Below are positions 63,101-64,000 of a stretch of DNA of 64,000 nucleotides, piece by piece (within the stretch, counting starts at the first letter, position 1; every line of letters begins with the position of its first letter). Under the pieces are notes generated by a model. That model saw only the letters and a program-made list of their open reading frames with translations. It made no database searches and had not been told where the DNA came from. The position numbers were made by a program, and so were the translations under genes. Origin of the DNA: Pseudomonas sp. UBA6562 (GTDB taxonomy: Bacteria; Pseudomonadota; Gammaproteobacteria; Pseudomonadales; Pseudomonadaceae); the NCBI RefSeq assembly GCF_002434265.1, contig NZ_DJJS01000005.1, positions 174,650 through 238,649 of the forward strand, written 5' to 3'.

Positions 63101-64000
63101 GCCGTCGGCGCTGACGACCAGTTCGCTCGGTACGCTCGGGGCCGTGATGTCGGGCGCCGTGAGCGAGGTAGGGATCGAGCTTTGGCCATTAGCGTCGATG
63201 GCGACCGCATCGATCAGTTCGCCATTGGCTTGGGCCGGTTGCAGGGTGAGGGTGAAGGTGCCATCCGCCGCAGCCACGGCGCTGCCCAACAAGGTGCCGT
63301 CAGCGGCACGGGCCTCGACACGGTTTCCGGGCGTGGCGGTGCCACTCAGTTCGGTGCCGTCTACGTTCAGGGCCAGTCCGGTCGGGCTGGCCGGGGCAGG
63401 GGTGGCGGGTACGGTGAAGTCCAGGTCTGCCGAAACGTTGCCAGCAGCGTCGGTTTGCGTCAGGGCAATGGCTTGGCCGGCGGCCACCGGAGTGTCCAGC
63501 GTCAGCACGAAGGTGCCGTTGGCGGCCACCGTGCCGGTACCGATAAGGTTGCCGTTGGCGTCGCGCACCTGCACGGTGGCACCGGCTTCGCCACGGCCCG
63601 ACAGCGTCACGCCATCGGCAGCGACCACCACGTTGGTGACAGCCGCAGGGGCAGTGATGTCGGGTACTTGGAACGCCAGCGGCACGGAGGTGTTGCCTGC
63701 CGCGTCGGTCTGGCGCACATCGATGAATTCGCCATTGGCCTGAGCTGGATTCAGGGTGAGTGTGAAGCTGCCATCGACACCCACGGTGCCGGTACCGATC
63801 AGACTGCCTTGGGCATCGCGCACCTGGACCGTAGCGCCAGATTCGCCGGTGCCAGTCAAAGTGACGCCATTGGCCACAACCAAATCGGTCAGCGGCGCCG
63901 GTGCGGTCAGGTCTGGCGACAGCACCGAACCCGGCTTCGAGACATTGCCAGCAGCACCGGTCAGGTCCACTTGCAAAGCACTGCCATCGATCACAGCGGG
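51116..64000 (-). CDS. lapF: Giant LapF/BapA-type surface adhesin, C-terminal 4,295 residues (5' end outside window)
   Basis: The frame is open to the window edge, so the N-terminus is missing. About 43 Ig-like domains of 80-92 residues run from 64000 to about 53208; the consensus is TAPxAPSxLxLSADG–LSGxGEAGATVxVRDAxG–LGxxxVxADGxFxVxLxPxQxNG–DAAGNxS. Two copies of a ~230-residue module follow (first about 53200-52440, second about 52340-51640, with GQYGSLLIRADGSYTYTPNG and GLYGILLVQADGSYSYTL), then an acidic linker and a secretion-signal region ending DGIDYDQYTAQQDP … QNSVHVV. LapF in P. putida (6,310 residues, about 64 repeats, from memory) mediates cell–cell contacts in biofilms and depends on RpoS. 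Exported by the adjacent type I system. Large plus-strand frames across it are shadows. Confidence 0.9.
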   Translation of the reverse strand, partial: PAVIDGSALQVDLTGAAGNVSKPGSVLSPDLTAPAPLTDLVVANGVTLTGTGESGATVQVRDAQGSLIGTGTVGVDGSFTLTLNPAQANGEFIDVRQTDAAGNTSVPLAFQVPDITAPAAVTNVVVAADGVTLSGRGEAGATVQVRDANGNLIGTGTVAANGTFVLTLDTPVAAGQAIALTQTDAAGNVSADLDFTVPATPAPASPTGLALNVDGTELSGTATPGNRVEARAADGTLLGSAVAAADGTFTLTLQPAQANGELIDAVAIDANGQSSIPTSLTAPDITAPSVPSELVVSADGASVTGRGEPGSTVRVLDAQDNQIGSAVVNAAGSFAVPLDPPQTAGQALSVTAEDAAGNVSTPAGTTAPNLEPPVDVTPPQAPLDLALTPNGVRLTGSGEANAQVQVRDAQGNLVASTTVGADGRFSLDLAPAVIDGSTLRVTLVDAAGNVSAPTLITSRDLTAPEQPSDLQLIDGDLLSGAGEIGAQVEVRDAAGVLIGSGSVDADGRFSLTLDTPQLNGEPLDVRLIDAAGNSSSPLVFQAPDSTAPDLVGNIVVSADGLLIAGRGEAGATVSVRDTNGQLLASGVVGVDGNFLLPLTEAILPGSALTFVQTDAAGLTSVPVNYLVPLTPPPLSPSDLVLAADGSSLSGSATPGTTVQVRGANGEILSSVGVGAEGRFDVVLDPPQANGEPLQVVVVNGEGNASLPVPIVAPDITAPDAPSALLVSADGRTVIGRAEAGSQVQVRDAQGNVLGSAQANAAGSFSVTLQPAQVAGQPLQVSATDNAGNTSPAGSVTAPQIDVPVDTTPPAAPTALAISPDGATLSGRGEVGATVRVLNAEGQVLAEGQVALDGQFILDLAPAVIDGSALRVTLTDAAGNSASASLDAPDLTAPAQPTDLLLVDGQTLSGSAEAGARVEVRDADGTLVGQALVDAQGRFSLSLDTPLLDGEALLIEVIDGAGNRSTPLDYNVPDVTPPGLVLGVVVSVLDGLVAGRGEVGARVEVRDANGTLLGAAVVADNGTFLVALDTAVAAGDALNLVQIDTAGNRSAELSLNVPDAAVLPSPANVVVAADGASVSGTAPAGSQVRVQDAAGTQLGETRADAAGNFQLPLVPPLANGEDFSLVVVDATGHSSLPTPAVAPDITAPSAPSGLQLSADGTTLNGRGEPGANVQVVGADGQALGNGVVNGNGSFSLVLNPAQVAGQGIDVVLTDGAGNVSTPGSITAPNLLGPLQPSGFAVDATGTLLTGFGQAGSTLTVRDIDGNVLGRATVDAAGRFSLTLTPAQRNGEALDIEASDAAGNLATVNFAVPDIEPPLPVTQLLVSGDGATVSGQGEAGATVTVRGPDGFVLGTAVVTADGSFSVPLDDVQTNGQTLTVEQRDVAGNLSTPATVGAPDLETPEPASALQLLPDGSVLIGVGEPGTTVTVRNADGVVGTAIVAEDGSFRVTLQPAQLNGQLLTTTLTDGGGNVSTGVDLQAPDLQAPDIAAGLSLSVDGTLLIGTAEPGATVEVRTLLGVVLGDVLVDADGSFQVVLPAQINGQLLDVVVIDAQGNASVAVRYTANDTSAPLAPENLQISPNGNQLSGTGEVGSRVEVRNGAGVLLGQGVVQPGGLFVVNLAPLQNEGQTLQVTLTDAANNTSIPTDVNAPDTAPLEAPLGSVSVDGSTVSGTAVGAVSITLRDAAGLELITVPVQADGAFTATLPAALTNGELISLIATDGAGLTSVEALLNAPDTTPPEAALNVSVSLDGTSISGNAEPGSTVVVRNADIELGRVQVGNDGTFVVPLLPALLAGDSAELVVVDAAGNENAVPTPVDGPLGTVVETPSQLQLSADGFSLTGVGTAGCQISVVAGGVTLGTGTVGTDGTFLVFLRIAAFGGQTLQVNASLQGVVSAPVSVVAPDVTAPEAPLVTRVERDGTALSGRGEVGATVTVRDSGGALLGSAVVDATGAFSVALNPAPVNGETLLVRQADAAGNLSLAISANAPDITPPAVASGLSLNDAATVVSGQGESGALVTVRDANGLVLATGTVNQVGQFQITLPITQVSGAPLQITLTDRAGNTSEPVALATPDRTPPLAVGQLVLSADGSQLTGTGEPGASVRVRTPEGTLVGSATVADNGLFVVALTPPQTTGLTLGVTQADAAGNLSPAIALATPDLQPPASLSNLVLNNDGLTLSGLGQAGNTVEVRNAAGTLIGTGTVAGNGTFVLTLDAAQLDAERLSAVQINAGGIASAAVPVIAPDLTPPAAPSDLLLASGGLQLTGSAEAGSIVQVRDAQGLLLGTALVEANGTFRLTLAAPQVDGQALQVTATDAAGNRSPVANLVAADTTPPDFVSNLALSADGATLTGHGEAGADVTVNVIDTNGTVLGTGVVDADGRFAITLDPPATPGLPLGIVQVDANGNASPALTFDVPAIPAPQTPTQLLLADDGLSISGVGSAGSTVQVYGPNGLLLGSAAVLADGTFDVTLNSRQANGERLEISAEGAAGTLSLPATLQAPDLIAPQPLTQLSLSADGLVLSGKGEAGATVSVSGSGGLTLGTAQVAADGSFSVTFDAAQLNGERLNATQADAAGNTSDSIALLAPDRTTPEAPAELRLTSGGGVLLGTGEAGAQVSVLDASGALLGSATVLLNGTFEVALTPLQANGQILHVVLTDAAGNRSAATDLTAPDTTAPALLRDVSISADGVTLTGRGEVAAVVTVRNTAGEPLGTATVDASGNFSLTLTPALTNAEALSLVQADAAGNLSPVLVLNTPDFTPPEPLSAVQISVDGSVVTGRGEPGSTVTVRGVAGQVLGSGLVQADETFRVELDPPQINNQILDVQQADPPGNLSQAVQITAPDRTPPLAPDNLALNGAGNQLSGTGEAGTTVRVSLGGATIGTASVGADGRFVVQLEVAQRNGERLQVTLEDASQNVSLPTPLVALDVTPPAQVVASLNADGTQISGSGEVGARVTVVNNLGNVLAQGVIDDDGLFVLELATAQQNGEVLSIVAQDATGNPSAPLLLTAQDLTPPAPLLDLSLDTAGTLLTGTGEVGSTVTVRGADGVVLGSVQVPIGGVFAVPITPAQLNGQTLTVSATDAAGNASEAQTVVALDTTPPPLVTNLSIDTNYGLLVGRGEVGATVRVVEGITTLGSAVVAANGTFQVVLAPPATPGAALLVTQTDVAGNLSLAETFNAPLEPVPAAPTGVLLSVDGLVVSGLATAGSEVRVYDAVGAQLGAAVATPQGTFQITLAQAQLNGQMLEVVASSSGGASQPFVLMALDTTPPAQPVVTSLSGNGLVLSGTGEAGATVTVRSALGATLGTALVSAAGTFVVTLASPQLNGQTLSVQQTDAAGNGSIVLDYGVPDVQAPGAPGNLQLLDGGLRLVGTGEAGALVSVSGRGGVSLGTVQVAANGQFELTLPSAQLDGQVLTVRQADRAGNLSASATLTAADTTAPTAPSVAINAAGTVLTGTGEAGTRVTVRSNGAIVGSATVAANGTYVVTLTTPQANFETLNVTLTDGAGNVSPVSTVVAPDFTPPSLAGNLLVNATGTLLTGSGEVGASVTVRGADGSVLQSGVVIGATGLFSVVLNPAQDNGQALTVSLTDPRGNVSANATVVAPDIDVNLPVVASDNLATAVVNLAPVVVTQAPINDSYTLLVGLNTSKTFTWTVAAGTTANPVLTLSTDNLLGLLNSSTFTLQVKNASGAWVDIATANDSALLTLVLLPGVGLRATIGTLQAGDYQLVTRSGGLGVLTTVNTRLDIETTSLTQFTGTGTALAGNVVSDLGVDGTRDILGPDSGAVLQVLKAGSYVTAGAGTTVQGQYGSLLIRADGSYTYTPNGSTASVGKVDVFSYQLAHPNGKSDTANLYVRIDSPQATEVWNDSNLAAPARLVDAVDDVGRSNVVLANKVTTATQDFARIDLPALAGVKSSVLGHTVAAGTTADLQVVLTSTNLLALLGGASVQLQKLNASGQYVTVQTVNGNDLLSLVNNTARGYTFANQSAGTYQVTVKASGLLGLGSSLNSTLNTSTKSLTEFVVDRSSVATGNLLAGDTLGSNLTTLSVQTAANTYAVPGYNGISVVGLYGILLVQADGSYSYTLKPGLGGSVVGQVDQFTYALTHPNGSVDTAQLKITVAEGAVTGVQRLAALDDNPEATLLMAAVAETDEQSANAVSDDPRDVSTANNGADAAATTDAPLGEDAFAQVEDAAEGTTLLWQGGDASIDLGSLVGQVQDLEVLDLNATSAVSLSISLEDVLALNDGAGSPLLIKGDGADSVLLGEQWSLAGQGVADGIDYDQYTAQQDPSQQLWIQNSVHVV
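53208..64000 (-). repeat. About 43 tandem Ig-like domains of the adhesin
   Basis: Imperfect tandem repeats averaging about 250 bases (84 codons), all different in sequence. Most start TAP or TPP after a PDxT linker and contain the landmark GEAGATVxVRD. A distinct pair (type A–B), in which the linker is PA/PL rather than PDxT, recurs along the array. Confidence 0.88.
61401..63990 (-). repeat. Five-domain super-repeat, 1,290-bp period
   Basis: The marker CTGCCRTCGA (encoding the IDGS segment of one domain type) occurs at 63981, 62691 and 61401, spaced exactly 1,290 bases (430 codons, five Ig domains) each time. Domain order A-B-C-D-E is the same in each unit. A third unit continues for three domains and then diverges. 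Confidence 0.75.

Noticed and set aside
53208..64000. Adhesin repeats considered as RTX calcium repeats
   Set aside because: Units are ~84-residue Ig-like domains; no GGxGxDxUx nonapeptide series was seen in the part visible.

Overview
The window looks like core chromosome of a fluorescent pseudomonad of the Pseudomonas putida group. The DNA is GC-rich, and the gene order hpt–mqo … pta … cysZ–trxB–nadC … ampDE–tatD–fruR–fruBKA … cheV–type I secretion genes–giant LapF-type adhesin is the order I recall for P. putida KT2440 (roughly PP_0747 to PP_0806). No rRNA, tRNA, phage, insertion sequence or CRISPR array was seen. Nearly all genes are ordinary housekeeping or conserved hypothetical genes. 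The accessory-looking items are a MazEF-type toxin–antitoxin pair, REP-like repeats, and the adhesin locus.

Layout. 1–9.9 kb: end of hypoxanthine phosphoribosyltransferase, a PA4642-family protein, malate:quinone oxidoreductase, small conserved proteins, a YajG-type lipoprotein, a glycerol acyltransferase-like protein, a CPXCG/DUF2007/YedK-like/M48 cluster, a GDT1-type Mn transporter behind a yybP-ykoY (Mn2+) riboswitch, and rsmC. 10–18 kb: a D-2-hydroxyacid dehydrogenase, a DUF1302–DUF1329 envelope pair, a TPR response regulator with a soluble histidine kinase, and mazEF. 18–31 kb: an OmpA lipoprotein, pta, slyD, glutathione peroxidase, a glycosyltransferase, a BdlA-like PAS chemoreceptor, cysZ, trxB (with an OxyR-like site), nadC and a DUF1631 protein. 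31–40 kb: ampDE, tatD and the fructose PTS regulon (fruR divergent from fruBKA, with an exact Cra operator between). 40–45.5 kb: a four-helix-bundle protein behind a sigma-54/IHF promoter, a diguanylate cyclase, small exported proteins, a YkgJ protein and CheV. 45.8–64 kb, all on the minus strand: the 3' part of a huge LapF/BapA-type adhesin gene (4,295 codons in the window, 5' end outside), then a TolC-type outer-membrane protein, an ABC exporter and a membrane-fusion protein, which together should form its type I secretion system.

Most notable observations: (1) two tandem 92-bp copies of the ABC/MFP gene junction create two 31-codon ORFs linked by ATGA overlaps; (2) a YedK/HMCES homologue has three of four catalytic residues replaced (C2S, N75H, H160N in E. 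coli numbering) but keeps the glutamate; (3) a 1,290-bp, five-domain super-repeat lies inside the adhesin; (4) there are well-formed regulatory sites (Mn riboswitch, sigma-54 plus IHF, Cra, OxyR-like). No wholly new multi-gene system was recognised.
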